64,000 bases of DNA. It comes from Magnetovibrio sp. (GTDB taxonomy: Bacteria > Pseudomonadota > Alphaproteobacteria > Rhodospirillales > Casp-alpha2). The first letter of the stretch is position 1. Each line of letters opens with the position of its first letter. The position numbers and the translations under genes were made by a program. Positions 1 through 7,500 of this stretch are shown one piece after another. The stretch covers positions 20,690 through 84,689 of the forward strand of contig PBKU01000038.1 of NCBI GenBank assembly GCA_002722175.1, written 5' to 3'. The notes under the pieces were generated by a model. The model had not been told where the DNA came from and ran no database searches. It worked only from the letters and a program-made list of their open reading frames with translations.

Positions 1-725
1 AATTCAAGGCCGACGAGCACTTGCTGAAGACCCTTTCCCTCTTCCATGCCGATCAGGTTGTCGGCCGGCACTCGAGTATTGTTAAAATGAACTGACCCGG
101 TATCAATCCCATTATAGCCCAGTTTTTCAAGTTTTGATGTTTCATAACCATCTTGTTTTTCAACTAACACAAGGCTCATTCCTCGATGGCGGGGTTCTGC
201 GATTGGATTTGTCACTACAAGGACCGCAAGAAAATTCCCATACATTGAATTTGTTATCCACATTTTAGTACCATTAATGACCAATCCATCGTTATCTCGT
301 GCAGCCTCCGTACGGATTGCCTGAAGGTCAGTCCCACAATCAGGCTCGGTAAGCGCTATACCTCCGCGCATTTCACCCCTGGCCATCATAGGCAACCATC
401 TCTGTTTTTGCTCTTCCGTACCAAAACGTTCGACTGCATTGGCAGCAATCAGATGTGAGTTAAAAATTCCAGAAATTGACATCCAGCAGGCCGAGACACG
501 TTCAACGATCCTTGTATAAATTCGGGCAGAAAGACCAAGCCCCCCATACTCACCCCCGATGGTTGCACCAAAAAGACCTAGTTGGCTTAACCTATCAGCA
601 ATTTCTTTAGGGTAAGAATCGTCAGCTTCAAATTTGCGGGCAAACGGACGAACGTCCCTTTCAATAAACTGGTCAACGGCATCAAGCAGAGCTGCTTCGT
701 CTCCTTTATCAGCGTAAGTTCCCAT
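1..725 (-). CDS. acyl-CoA dehydrogenase, C-terminal part cut by window edge
   Basis: Oxidises an acyl-CoA to the 2-enoyl-CoA with FAD, passing electrons to ETF. 241 codons are visible, starting at an ATG at 725 preceded by an AGGAAA ribosome site; the C-terminal alpha domain lies outside the window. Visible are the N-terminal helical domain (residues 1-115), the family motif ALTEPDCGTD (near 124-133) and the WITNS FAD-contact segment (near 156). It is the last visible gene of a minus-strand run with MaoC, PrpD-like, lyase, hydratase and dehydrogenase genes, 90 bases after the MaoC stop. The chain-length or substrate class cannot be told because the catalytic glutamate is beyond the edge. Confidence 0.93.
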   Translation of the reverse strand, partial: MGTYADKGDEAALLDAVDQFIERDVRPFARKFEADDSYPKEIADRLSQLGLFGATIGGEYGGLGLSARIYTRIVERVSACWMSISGIFNSHLIAANAVERFGTEEQKQRWLPMMARGEMRGGIALTEPDCGTDLQAIRTEAARDNDGLVINGTKMWITNSMYGNFLAVLVVTNPIAEPRHRGMSLVLVEKQDGYETSKLEKLGYNGIDTGSVHFNNTRVPADNLIGMEEGKGLQQVLVGLE

Positions 726-815
726 GAAAATTTCCTCTAGAAAACGGACAATCCTATTTTGAGAAACTGACAACGGGTATGCTAGAAACGGCGACTGCTA
801 TGTAAAGGCTATAGC

Positions 816-1334
816 TCAATAGTTTGCTTTATCATCAACAGCAAAACCTCTCTTAGGAATCAGCATTGTCCTCTCAAAAGTCATAAAAATAATATCACCA
901 GATTTTTTGCCAGTAGTTTTTATCGTCACAATACCCTGTGTGGGACGTGATTCTGATTCTCGGACTTTTAAAATCTCAGATTCGGCATAGAGTGTATCGT
1001 CAATGTATACTGGTGCAACAAGCCTAATTTTGTCCCACCCCAAATTTGCTATCGTTTTCTGACTAACATCTGAAACACTCATGCCCGCCACAATAGACAA
1101 TGTTAAAGCTGAGTTTACTACGATTTGGCCAAATTCACTTTCTTCGGCATATACTTTGTCAAAGTGAAGGGGATGCTGGTTCATCGTTAAAAGAGTAAAC
1201 CACGTATTATCAGATCCAGTGATAGTTCGGCCCGGGCGATGCTCATAAATATCACCCACAACAAAGTCCTCCAGATAGCGGCCATAGGACTCCCGATAGC
1301 GTTTTTCTCCTACTTCCTTTGCTTCAGCGATCAT
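816..1334 (-). CDS. MaoC-like hot-dog hydratase
   Basis: Probable (R)-specific enoyl-CoA hydratase of the MaoC family, 172 residues, cytoplasmic. The hydratase-2 type motif is visible as S-D-N-T (Asp42) followed by NQHPLHFD (His57), the Asp/His pair used for water addition in this family. Length fits single-hot-dog MaoC members, including those acting on branched dicarboxylic CoA esters such as mesaconyl-CoA or methylmalyl-CoA. It lies 22 bases after the PrpD-like gene and 90 bases before the acyl-CoA dehydrogenase, so probably co-transcribed. Family assignment is firm; the branched dicarboxyl-CoA substrate is an inference from neighbours. Confidence 0.85.
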   Translation of the reverse strand: MIAEAKEVGEKRYRESYGRYLEDFVVGDIYEHRPGRTITGSDNTWFTLLTMNQHPLHFDKVYAEESEFGQIVVNSALTLSIVAGMSVSDVSQKTIANLGWDKIRLVAPVYIDDTLYAESEILKVRESESRPTQGIVTIKTTGKKSGDIIFMTFERTMLIPKRGFAVDDKANY

Positions 1335-1356
1335 TTTTTTTGTCCTCTAATGTCCC

Positions 1357-2748
1357 TTAAGGCCGTGCTAGATCAACAACGGACCGGATGTCATTCACGT
1401 TCTCCAACGCAAGAATCTGTGTTGTCAGTTGCACAGTTGCCTCACCCAGATATGGTCCGGCAAGCGCATGAAATTTTTCGCAGAATTCACTAACTGAGAG
1501 AAAATTCTCGGGTTCACCTTTTGGAATGTTGACAAATTTTTCATAAATCCTGTTCGAAGTCCTTACTTTTGCTTTACCACTCATATTCTTAGGAAAAGCT
1601 GATTCTGCATCGGGATCAAGAGTGCAATCCACTCGGCTACACAAATCCAACGTTGTTTTATCAGCAAGGTGAGTAGAATAATCATCCCATTCCATTTTCC
1701 CTTCTCGTAAAACAACTGCTGCACAAAAAGGCATGGAGAATTGTCCATCGACAACGCTCTTGGGCTTCTTCTTAACCTCGATTGGATCCCCGATAAGATT
1801 GATGCCAACCTGCGGTAACCCGATAACAACGTCTTGGATCTCAGCTGGATCGATACTATGTTCCTCTCTTAAATCAATTAACGCATCCATTGCCGCATGG
1901 GAGTAACGACAGCTTGGATAAGGCTTAACTGCTAAACGCATTGTTTCCCAATCTGAATACAAACCAGATATTGCTCTCAAAAAGCTAGGTTTAGGCGAAT
2001 AAGATTTCAAAAAACCAGCCTTTCCTTCAAACGCTTTGACAGGGCCCTTAAAGCCTTCAAACGCTAGCATGGCACAAATAAGGCCATTCTGCGCAGCCTG
2101 CCCAACATGGGAACGCTTTGTCCAGGCCCCATTGGCCAAAAACTGCATTGACCCGGCTGCCTGAGATAGAGCGATGCCAAATGCTGAAACTAAACCTTTT
2201 TTGTCTAATCCCAGAAGCTTACCTGCTGCTGCGGAAGCACCAAAAATTCCGCATGTTGCTGTAGGGTGAAATCCACGGCCGTAATGTTCCGCCGGATCAA
2301 GAGCCATTGATAGGCGTAATTGAATTTCATACCCTGCAACAATCGCTGTAATTAACTCTTTTCCAGACGAACCCGCTATCTCTGCCGCAGCAAGTGCGGC
2401 GGGCACAATAGGGGCAGACGAATGAATCGATCCTTCTGCATGGGTGTCATCAAAGTCAAGTGAATGTGCTAATGTACCGTTAAGAAGTGCTGCCGCAGGG
2501 GGAGCGTAACTATCGCTGTCACCAATCACAGAACAGGCCCCATCGACTAAACCCAACCGTTTTACAGCCCGCAGCATACTTGGTGTCGATTCCGCATCGT
2601 ATCGCGCTCTAACAGTGATACCGGAAACATCTAAAATAAGCAGCTTTGTGCGCTCTACCACTTCTTCAGGCAGCGTTGAAAAAGATAAATCAGCGACGAA
2701 GGCTGCAAGGGTATCAGTTATATTTCCAGTTTGCCCACTTTTCCCCAT
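1357..2748 (-). CDS. MmgE/PrpD family dehydratase
   Basis: 463-residue member of the MmgE/PrpD family, which includes 2-methylcitrate dehydratase, cis-aconitate decarboxylase and an iminodisuccinate epimerase. Typical segments seen are the N-terminal LAAFVADLSF, the LNGTLAHSLDFDDTH active-site stretch (near residues 90-105), GFHPTATCG and the PYPSCRYSHAAMDA stretch. The ATG at 2748 is preferred over an in-frame GTG at 2757 because a GAGGAG ribosome site lies 8 bases upstream of it. In this cluster, near a PrpB-like lyase, dehydration of a methylcitrate-like tricarboxylate or a substituted malate is plausible, but the family is too diverse to name the substrate. Confidence 0.88.
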   Translation of the reverse strand: MGKSGQTGNITDTLAAFVADLSFSTLPEEVVERTKLLILDVSGITVRARYDAESTPSMLRAVKRLGLVDGACSVIGDSDSYAPPAAALLNGTLAHSLDFDDTHAEGSIHSSAPIVPAALAAAEIAGSSGKELITAIVAGYEIQLRLSMALDPAEHYGRGFHPTATCGIFGASAAAGKLLGLDKKGLVSAFGIALSQAAGSMQFLANGAWTKRSHVGQAAQNGLICAMLAFEGFKGPVKAFEGKAGFLKSYSPKPSFLRAISGLYSDWETMRLAVKPYPSCRYSHAAMDALIDLREEHSIDPAEIQDVVIGLPQVGINLIGDPIEVKKKPKSVVDGQFSMPFCAAVVLREGKMEWDDYSTHLADKTTLDLCSRVDCTLDPDAESAFPKNMSGKAKVRTSNRIYEKFVNIPKGEPENFLSVSEFCEKFHALAGPYLGEATVQLTTQILALENVNDIRSVVDLARP

Positions 2749-2890
2749 TAAGATCACTCCTCAAAAAGCTACACTGCCAGATTATTAATGTTAGTCAGCA
2801 ATATAGCATCTTACGATTCGAATTCACCAACAAGAGCATTCATTTTAAGATCAAACTCATAATCGTCAAATTTCAATCCTGAAAGTAAAA

Positions 2891-3760
2891 TTACTGTGGC
2901 TTGGCGGAAGAATATTTTTTTTCCATTTCATAGTAATTTGGAAACCCGACCAGATCACGAAGTTCCGAAAAAGTAATCTTATCTTTTTCAGTTACCTCTC
3001 CGTTATATAAATTAGATAGAGCAACCTGCATAGCCTTAATGCCAGCAAGAAGTGATGCTACTGGCCATACAGCAATTTTGTACCCAATCTTGTTCAGCTC
3101 CTCAGGTGACAAATAAGGTGTATCTCCCTGCTCAACCATATTTGCCATTTTTGGTCCCTCAACCTTGTCACAATAACGGAACATTTCATCTTTATTGAGG
3201 GGAGCTTCGAGAAACGTTATGTCCGCCCCAATTCGGCGAAACTCTCTGCAACGATCAATCGCCTCATCCAATCCATCCGTCGCATTAGCATCGGTCCTTG
3301 CCATCACGAGTATGTCAGCTCCCTCTTCGCGCGAATCAACAGCTGCCTGGATACGCGCAAATGCTTCATTTCTCTCTACAATTTGTTTTCCACGGGTATG
3401 ACCGCAACGTTTTGGCGCAAGCTGGTCTTCTATCATTATACAGGCGCAGCCTGCATTAGCGAAGCCTTCAACTGTCCGCTTTACATTGATAGGGTTTCCC
3501 CAACCTGTATCACCATCACCTATCACGGGAATAGATACCGAATCACATATATTTCGGGTCTGTTCAACCATTTCCGAATAAGAAATCAAACCAGTATCCG
3601 GCATACAAAGACGCGTTGCCGTAACAGCAAACCCACTAATAAACGCAGCTTTAAATCCAGTTCTTTCAGCCAGTTTCACACTCATCGCATCAAAAACACC
3701 GGGCAACTGGATTAAGCCCGGGCTTTCAAGCAAAATACGTAAACGGGTTGCATTCGACAT
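2891..3760 (-). CDS. isocitrate lyase/PEP mutase family carbon-carbon lyase
   Basis: 289-residue TIM-barrel enzyme of the isocitrate lyase/phosphoenolpyruvate mutase superfamily. Visible are the metal-site motif GDGDTGWGN (near residue 88), the EDQ metal-ligand segment, and PKRCGH, in which the Cys marks lyases that cleave a 2-hydroxy di- or tricarboxylate to a 2-oxoacid plus a carboxylate. Related enzymes act on 2,3-dimethylmalate, methylisocitrate or oxaloacetate. The ATG at 3760 follows a GGAAG site at 9 bases; a TTG one codon upstream is less likely. It sits mid-operon, downstream of an enoyl-CoA hydratase. The exact substrate is not determined. Confidence 0.88.
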   Translation of the reverse strand: MSNATRLRILLESPGLIQLPGVFDAMSVKLAERTGFKAAFISGFAVTATRLCMPDTGLISYSEMVEQTRNICDSVSIPVIGDGDTGWGNPINVKRTVEGFANAGCACIMIEDQLAPKRCGHTRGKQIVERNEAFARIQAAVDSREEGADILVMARTDANATDGLDEAIDRCREFRRIGADITFLEAPLNKDEMFRYCDKVEGPKMANMVEQGDTPYLSPEELNKIGYKIAVWPVASLLAGIKAMQVALSNLYNGEVTEKDKITFSELRDLVGFPNYYEMEKKYSSAKPQ

Positions 3761-3882
3761 CAATTTATACTTCCTTTCTTTTCTGCGCTAACAACATCAG
3801 GGCACTCATCAACAAATTAAGGAGACAGATGTCTGGTTTTTCCATCCGATAGTTGCTTTGCTTCGTAGCAGCCGGAAGACTT

Positions 3883-4653
3883 TTACTTTCCAGTAAAGTT
3901 TGGATGCTCTTTCGCCAAAAAGGCTCTAACCCCCTCCTTATAATCATCGCTGTCACAGGGACCATAAACACGATTAATGTGCTCATTTGTAATCTGTTCA
4001 CCAGAACATAGCAAATTTGCAACCCATTTTGTAACCCTTACACTTTGAGGTGCGCCTCGACTAATTCGTAAAACAATCTCTTCTGATTCTTCAATGAGCG
4101 TATCAGACGGGAAGACACTACTCACTAATCCTTTTTGCAAAGCCTCTTCAGCAGAATACATACGTCCTTCCAATAACATTTCTAATACCGTTCCACGTCC
4201 TACTAACTTCAATAACGGTTCCATTTCATATGGAGAAAATGCGTGGCCAATCCGGTTAATCGGAACACCGAAGCGCGCACTTGTTGCTGCTATTCGAATG
4301 TCACAGCACGCAGCGATCTCAAGTCCCCCTCCAGTACATGCCCCCTGAATTATAGCAACTGTGGGGTGAAGGCTTTCCATAATTAATTTTAGTGCTTTTG
4401 CTGTTTTCTTGCCATATGCAATGCCTTGCCTGCTGTCCTTTCGAATGTACGGAAATTCTGAAATATCAGCACCGGACGCAAACGCTTCATCACCAATTCC
4501 CTTGAAGACAATACATCTTAGATGTTCATCACGATTAAAGGCCATAACAGCGTCACTGATTTCTTCCCATGCCTTCAGAGTTAAAGCGTTACGTTTCTTG
4601 GGGTTATTGAATAATATGTTTGCCGTAGTTCCAACTTTTTCTACCTTAATCAT
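3883..4653 (-). CDS. enoyl-CoA hydratase/isomerase family protein with one catalytic Glu
   Basis: 256-residue crotonase-fold enzyme. The oxyanion-hole segments FASGADISEF and GGGLEIAACCD are present, the latter carrying the first catalytic glutamate. At the position of the second hydratase glutamate the chain reads GVPINRIG, with Asn, so simple syn-hydration is less certain and isomerase or lyase chemistry is possible. The start chosen (ATG 4653) lies 4 bases after the stop of the dehydrogenase gene, with GAGGAATAAGG as ribosome site; an upstream in-frame start would overlap that gene by 100 bases. It is translated in tandem with the dehydrogenase. Confidence 0.87.
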   Translation of the reverse strand: MIKVEKVGTTANILFNNPKKRNALTLKAWEEISDAVMAFNRDEHLRCIVFKGIGDEAFASGADISEFPYIRKDSRQGIAYGKKTAKALKLIMESLHPTVAIIQGACTGGGLEIAACCDIRIAATSARFGVPINRIGHAFSPYEMEPLLKLVGRGTVLEMLLEGRMYSAEEALQKGLVSSVFPSDTLIEESEEIVLRISRGAPQSVRVTKWVANLLCSGEQITNEHINRVYGPCDSDDYKEGVRAFLAKEHPNFTGK

Positions 4654-4657
4654 GACC

Positions 4658-5620
4658 TTATTCCTCATTAAGAATACGCAAAGGTTTGCCTGCTCGCCAA
4701 GCCAAAATATTTTCAAGGGCTTGGCCATACGCCTTAGACCAAAGTTCTCTGATGACATAGCCTGTATGTCCGGTTAAGACTACATTATCCATTTTACGTA
4801 ACGGGTGATCAACGGGCAATGGCTCAACTTCAAAAACATCAAGACCAGCACCTGCAATTGAGCCATCCAAAAGAGCCTTAACCAAAGCTGTTTCTTCTAC
4901 GATCGGACCACGGGATGTATTAACAATATAGGCGCTCTTTTTCATCAAAGATAATTCCTCCCTGCCGACCAACCCACTTGTTCGTTCGCTCAAGACAAGG
5001 TGGACCGAGATAATATCAGAGATACGAAATATGGTTTCTTTATCAACGAGCCGAACCTTTAGCTCATTACATCTATCCTTAGTTAAATTAGCACTCCAAG
5101 CCACCACTTCCATTTCAAGTGCTCTTGCAACTTTCGAAACACGAGAGCCAAGTTTTCCCAATCCCAGTAACCCGAGAGTTTTTCCGTTTAATCCTTCTGA
5201 GACATAGCCCTGCCATCCACCCTCATGCATGAAACGGTTTTCACGAGAAATTTTTTTGAACAGGTCAAATATTAACGCTAAGGTATGCTCTGCTGCTGGA
5301 TAACCTAGCATCTCGGTACCACAAACCTTTATTCCTGCAGCACGAGCCGCCCCCATATCAATCGCAAGATTTCTCAAGCCAGTCGTTACAAGCAATTTTA
5401 AATTTGCAAGCTTGCATAGAACGCTGCTTGGAAACCGCGTCCGTTCTCGCATACAAACAATGATATCAAAAGGGTAGAGAGCGGATACTACCTTACCCTC
5501 AGAATGACCCAGGTGTTTATAAAACACTGAAATTTCAACTTCATCACCAAGCAAATCCCAATCTGCTGAATCAAGAGAAACTTGCTGATAATCATCTAAT
5601 ATGACAAGTTTTATGCTCAT
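4658..5620 (-). CDS. NAD-dependent D-2-hydroxyacid dehydrogenase family protein
   Basis: 320-residue member of the D-isomer 2-hydroxyacid dehydrogenase family (lactate, phosphoglycerate, glyoxylate and related 2-oxoacid reductases). The Rossmann motif GLGKLGSRV (near 153-161), the catalytic-Arg segment NTSRGPIVEE, the Glu in DVFEVEPLP and the catalytic His in LTGHTGYV are all visible. It is the first gene of the minus-strand operon, 70 bases from a divergent PrpB-like gene. It probably oxidises or reduces a 2-hydroxy/2-oxo intermediate of the local pathway; the substrate is not readable from sequence. Confidence 0.88.
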   Translation of the reverse strand: MSIKLVILDDYQQVSLDSADWDLLGDEVEISVFYKHLGHSEGKVVSALYPFDIIVCMRERTRFPSSVLCKLANLKLLVTTGLRNLAIDMGAARAAGIKVCGTEMLGYPAAEHTLALIFDLFKKISRENRFMHEGGWQGYVSEGLNGKTLGLLGLGKLGSRVSKVARALEMEVVAWSANLTKDRCNELKVRLVDKETIFRISDIISVHLVLSERTSGLVGREELSLMKKSAYIVNTSRGPIVEETALVKALLDGSIAGAGLDVFEVEPLPVDHPLRKMDNVVLTGHTGYVIRELWSKAYGQALENILAWRAGKPLRILNEE

Positions 5621-5625
5621 CGCTT

Positions 5626-5653
5626 TTGCATCCTTTCTTTAAAAGCTTATACT
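5626..5653 (+). promoter_or_regulatory. predicted sigma70-type promoter for the PrpB-like gene
   Basis: TTGCAT and TATACT hexamers are separated by 16 bases within the 70-base divergent gap. The predicted transcription start would be near 5660, giving a leader of about 30 bases. Motif match only. Confidence 0.45.
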
Positions 5654-5690
5654 AAGCACGAAGAAAACAGTAAACCGATAGCGAGGCTAA

Positions 5691-6626
5691 ATGACATGGC
5701 TTGAAGCTAACTCGCGTGACCCCATTTCACCAGGAGACAGGCTCCGCTCCTTAATTCAGCGGCCCGAAATTCTTCAGGTGCCAGGCACTCATAATGCTTT
5801 CGCTGGATTAATTGCCAAGAAGCAGGGCTTTAAAGCGTTATACATTTCAGGAGGAGCTGTTACGACTAGCATGGGTCTACCGGATCTAGGTGTTCTCACT
5901 CTCGAAGAGTTATGTTTTTTTACCCGGATTGTCTTTAGGGCAACTGACCTGCCATTGATAGTTGATGGCGATACGGGTTATGGAGGAGCCCTGAATGCCA
6001 TGCGCACTATTCGTGAGCTTGAATCAGCTGGCGCTGCTGCCGTGCATATTGAGGACCAGTTACTGCCAAAAAAATGCGGCCATCTCAACGATAAGCGACT
6101 TGTTTCTCCAAACGATGCAGCCGAAAAAATTAGAGCAATAAAGCAGACTGCTTCTAAATTAATAGTTATAGCGCGCACGGACGCAGCATCAGTCGAGGGG
6201 TTAGAGGGTGCAATTAAACGCTCAAAGCTCTACGTTAAAGCAGGAGCTGATATGGTATTTCCTGATGCTTTACCCGATAGTGAATCGTTTAAATATTTTG
6301 CAAAGTCAGTCCCAGGTCCCAAGATGGCAAATATGACAGAATTTGGACGCACCCCCCACTTCACTGCCAAGGAATTTGAGAAATTTGGTTTTGATCTTGT
6401 AATATGGCCGGCAACATCAATTCGGGTTGCAGGGAAAGCTCTTCAAGAACTATATGCGTACATTCAAAAAAATGGTGGAACGGAAGGTTTTGAGAAAAAC
6501 ATGTTGACGAGAACCGAAAGCTACAAGTTAACTGATTACCATCAGTATGAAGCCTTAGACAGCACTATTGCAACTTCAACAGTACCGGAAACCACAGGAA
6601 ATGATCCCTTAAAGAATGATGAATAA
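5691..6626 (+). CDS. methylisocitrate lyase-like protein (PrpB family)
   Basis: 311-residue isocitrate-lyase-superfamily enzyme. GDGDTGYGG, the metal-binding EDQ, PKKCGH with the lyase Cys, ARTDA and the NMTEFGRTPHFT segment all match PrpB, which splits 2-methylisocitrate into pyruvate and succinate. It is somewhat longer than PrpB because of a hydrophilic C-terminal tail. It is transcribed alone and divergently from the dehydrogenase operon. No PrpC methylcitrate synthase is in the window, so the true substrate may be another substituted malate or isocitrate. Confidence 0.85.
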   Translation: MTWLEANSRDPISPGDRLRSLIQRPEILQVPGTHNAFAGLIAKKQGFKALYISGGAVTTSMGLPDLGVLTLEELCFFTRIVFRATDLPLIVDGDTGYGGALNAMRTIRELESAGAAAVHIEDQLLPKKCGHLNDKRLVSPNDAAEKIRAIKQTASKLIVIARTDAASVEGLEGAIKRSKLYVKAGADMVFPDALPDSESFKYFAKSVPGPKMANMTEFGRTPHFTAKEFEKFGFDLVIWPATSIRVAGKALQELYAYIQKNGGTEGFEKNMLTRTESYKLTDYHQYEALDSTIATSTVPETTGNDPLKNDE

Positions 6627-6683
6627 CAACTCTATTGGAATCTCCGTTTTGGTAAAATTCCCAAGAAAAACTTTTTTTAAATA

Positions 6684-7340
6684 CTACGTTCCCAGAAATT
6701 TTTTGAGATATAAAACAGCCGGATCGGGACTGCTCATCACATTAAGGCCTGTGTTTGTTTCAACACCTTTAACCAGATGTGCCATTGAAAATTGCGCAAG
6801 CAAAATAATATCACGGTCGGCGAGTTCAGTGCTTGCATTGATGACCAGGTTGTCATGTTTGGCTTTATCACCGGCCTTAAGAGCATCCATTGCCCCCTCA
6901 ACAAAGTGAACAGCTAAATCAGGCTTTATTCCTATTTGACTGGAAATTTCTTTGACCTCCCTTTTAACGGAATAGATAGTTGGCAAAAATGTTACAAGAA
7001 TACCAATGGAATTACTCATTTCTAGCGCTTGCCGGATCATTGATTCGTCAGGTTTTAGTATTGGAATATCGTGGCCGACACGAGCCTCCTCAATAGCCTC
7101 ACCAAAAGCTGAACACGTGAACAGAATCCCGTCAGCGCCGCACTCCAAAGCATAATCTACCAATACACTCATCCTTTGTCCAAATGTAGCGTCAAGAATT
7201 CCTACAGATGCCAAATCAAGACTTAGAGAATCATCGAGAAGATTGGCCGTTATTGCTTCAGGCCAAAGCCGTTCAAATGACTTTCTGATTGGTTCGATAG
7301 ATGCTTCAAGAGCATGTATCAGTGCTATCCTTGACGACAT
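6684..7340 (-). CDS. Asp/Glu/hydantoin racemase superfamily protein with one active-site Cys
   Basis: 218-residue two-domain alpha/beta protein of the aspartate/glutamate racemase superfamily. The first catalytic-Cys motif FTCSAFG (Cys76) is intact. The equivalent of the second Cys motif reads LLAQFSMAHL (near 181-190), with no Cys. Superfamily enzymes with a single Cys include arylmalonate decarboxylase, so decarboxylation or isomerisation of a malonate- or maleate-like acid is an alternative to racemisation. It stands in the acid-catabolic region, downstream of a possible operator at 7389-7404. The reaction is not known. Confidence 0.78.
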   Translation of the reverse strand: MSSRIALIHALEASIEPIRKSFERLWPEAITANLLDDSLSLDLASVGILDATFGQRMSVLVDYALECGADGILFTCSAFGEAIEEARVGHDIPILKPDESMIRQALEMSNSIGILVTFLPTIYSVKREVKEISSQIGIKPDLAVHFVEGAMDALKAGDKAKHDNLVINASTELADRDIILLAQFSMAHLVKGVETNTGLNVMSSPDPAVLYLKKFLGT

Positions 7341-7388
7341 TTTTTAATGAATCCTTTCCGCGTTAATTAGTGATTTTAAGTTGCAGAA

Positions 7389-7404
7389 TTGTCTAAGTAG
7401 ACAA
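7389..7404. promoter_or_regulatory. perfect palindrome TTGTCTA-AG-TAGACAA, possible operator
   Basis: Two 7-base arms with a 2-base spacer lie 49 bases upstream of the racemase-like gene start, in a 160-base gap. The form resembles operators of FCD-type GntR regulators (TTGTnnnACAA class). No regulator gene is adjacent, so this is a candidate only. Confidence 0.4.
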
Positions 7405-7500
7405 CTTAAATTCAGGCCATTCCTCCTGCCAAGGGAAGAATTACACATAGTTTGTGGCAAAATGTAATTAACCGCCCTACCTGAAGAAACTGCCCAATCG

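Noticed and set aside
4658..4758. N-terminal extension of the enoyl-CoA hydratase-family gene into the dehydrogenase gene
   Set aside because: The extension is antisense-free but out of frame with dehydrogenase sequence, and the crotonase N terminus with a good ribosome site starts at 4653.
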